Assembly: GCF_900582625.1 (NCBI RefSeq)
Contig: NZ_UTIQ01000084.1
Span: forward strand, 868,001 to 932,000
Direction: 5' to 3'
DNA: 64,000 bases
Origin: Pseudomonas viridiflava
Lineage (GTDB): Bacteria; Pseudomonadota; Gammaproteobacteria; Pseudomonadales; Pseudomonadaceae
Of this stretch, positions 63,374-64,000 are shown in pieces. Numbering within the stretch: position 1 is the stretch's first letter; each line of letters opens with the position of its first letter. The position numbers were made by a program, and so were the translations under genes. The notes below the pieces were generated by a model. The model had not been told where the DNA came from. It did not search any database and saw only the letters and a list, made by a program, of their open reading frames with translations.

Positions 63374-63420
63374 CCCCTCTCCCGCCCTTCGGGCACCCTC
63401 TCCCGCAAGCGGGCGAGGGG
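63374..63420. repeat. REP-like inverted repeat
   Basis: CCCCTCTCCCGC (63374-63385) and GCGGGCGAGGGG (63409-63420) are complementary save for one mismatch, and a second CCCTCTCCCGC nearer the centre can form a smaller hairpin with the same right arm. The type, built of CTCTCCCG units, is a common Pseudomonas repeat. It lies in the 214 bp between the GspE-type gene and the last gene. Confidence 0.65.
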
Positions 63421-63463
63421 AACGGGTCGAGAGCGGTGGGGGGGCAGAATGTCGGAGGGGGCT

Positions 63464-64000
63464 TCAACCGCGCAGCAGGGTTTTCCACGCTTTGGTGGTG
63501 AGCACGGTCTGCGCTTGCTGGCTGCGGGCGTCGAGGCAGTCGTCTTCGATGGGGCGGTGAGCGAGGTCGCGCAGTTTGTTCAGCTCGCCGTACAGGCGGT
63601 CGACTTCCGGCACTTCAACCAGCACCTGACGCGCCAGGCGCAGCCACACTTGAATGCGCTCGATACGCGGCAACTGCTCGGCCAGGTCTTCCGGCTGTTG
63701 CTGGTAACGACCCAATTGCAGACTGCGCGCTTCTTCGGCCAACAGGGTCGGCAGCCAATTGCCCAGCTGCGCCGCGCCTTGGCGGTTGCCACGGTTGTTG
63801 CGCTCGGCAGTCCAGGCGTTGGTCATCAGCCATAGCGAGGTATTGAGCGAGAATTGGCCCCAACGCGTGCCTTGCAGCTCGGCTTGGAACAGCGCTGGCG
63901 CGGCTTGACGGGCGTCATCGTCGCTCAAACCGGCGACCACGCGCGCGCGCCAGTCGTTCAGCAGCGCATCAAGGCGCTCGCGCAGGTCATGGCTGCTGGC
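63464..64000 (-). CDS. Hypothetical protein, cut by the window end
   Basis: The reading frame runs off the right edge without a start, so this is the C-terminal part (about 178 residues) of a longer protein. Visible sequence is helical and Arg/Leu/Gln-rich, for example HDLRERLDALLNDWRAR at the edge, GQFSLNTSLWLMTNAWTAERNN and RIERIQVWLRLARQVLVEVPEVDRLYGELNKLRDLAHRP. No known domain is recognised. A GTG codon at 63938-63940 could be taken for a start, but the open frame continues upstream in a similar style, so the true start probably lies outside. The gene is in the same direction as the GspE-type ATPase; whether it is related to that machinery is unknown. Confidence 0.7.
   Translation of the reverse strand, partial: ASSHDLRERLDALLNDWRARVVAGLSDDDARQAAPALFQAELQGTRWGQFSLNTSLWLMTNAWTAERNNRGNRQGAAQLGNWLPTLLAEEARSLQLGRYQQQPEDLAEQLPRIERIQVWLRLARQVLVEVPEVDRLYGELNKLRDLAHRPIEDDCLDARSQQAQTVLTTKAWKTLLRG

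Overview
The window is a chromosomal segment of a high-GC gammaproteobacterium, almost certainly Pseudomonas in the broad sense. The main evidence is the argH / algZ-algR-hemC-hemD-hemX-hemY-dsbB-algQ-FKBP-algP block, followed by the hemB-ppk-ppx-trxA-rho-ubiD block and then by fau-6S RNA-zapA / ygfB-pepP-ubiH-ubiI-(iron ABC)-gcvT-gcvH. These gene orders match what I know of the Pseudomonas core genome. Protein sizes agree closely with the known families: AlgR 248 aa, HemB 337 aa, PepP 444 aa. I see no tRNA, rRNA, CRISPR array, insertion sequence or prophage.

Layout. 1-6.8 kb (mostly minus strand): class I adenylate cyclase CyaA, a small TIGR02647-like protein, a periplasmic solute-binding protein, an unknown small protein, a plus-strand glutathione S-transferase and argH. 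7.0-16.4 kb: AlgZ/AlgR sensor-regulator pair, four haem-biosynthesis-locus genes with stop/start overlaps, DsbB, the sigma-70-binding AlgQ, an exported FKBP and the Lys/Ala/Pro repeat protein AlgP. 16.4-25.7 kb: ABC-F protein, TerC, LysE exporter, cytochrome c-FTR1 fusion, YaiI family, an MHYT-GGDEF-EAL protein and a hotdog thioesterase. 25.8-30.8 kb: a minus-strand type IV pilus minor-pilin operon fimT-pilV-pilW-pilX-pilY1-pilE with an unusually short PilY1. 30.9-43.7 kb: elbB, sterol-desaturase-like protein, DedA, hemB, ppk with a Lys/Ala-rich N-terminal extension, ppx, trxA, rho, ubiD and a ferredoxin-reductase. 43.7-50.2 kb: unknown outer-membrane-like protein, quinone oxidoreductase, FliL-like protein, diguanylate cyclase, EVE-domain protein, a 44-codon membrane-protein gene, fau, 6S RNA, zapA and a ZapB-like coiled coil. 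50.2-64 kb: ygfB, pepP, ubiH, ubiI, iron-type ABC binding protein and permease (no ATPase), gcvT, gcvH, small proteins, NfeD/SPFH pair, a GspE-type ATPase and the C-terminal part of an unknown gene cut by the window end.

Themes. Several genes belong to regulatory circuits that are connected in P. aeruginosa: CyaA (cAMP), AlgZ/AlgR (which controls minor-pilin transcription there), the minor-pilin/PilY1 operon and two cyclic-di-GMP proteins. Polyphosphate genes (ppk, ppx) share the window with AlgP, a histone-like protein reported to affect polyphosphate granules in P. aeruginosa. Tetrapyrrole synthesis (hemB, hemC, hemD), ubiquinone synthesis (ubiD, ubiH, ubiI) and one-carbon metabolism (gcvT, gcvH, fau) are also represented.

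No wholly new multi-gene system is evident. The items most worth a second look are the short PilY1, the PPK1 extension, the 44-codon gene, a possible rho leader peptide and a local duplication in the first membrane segment of AlgZ. Statements about families and other species come from memory; no database search was run.
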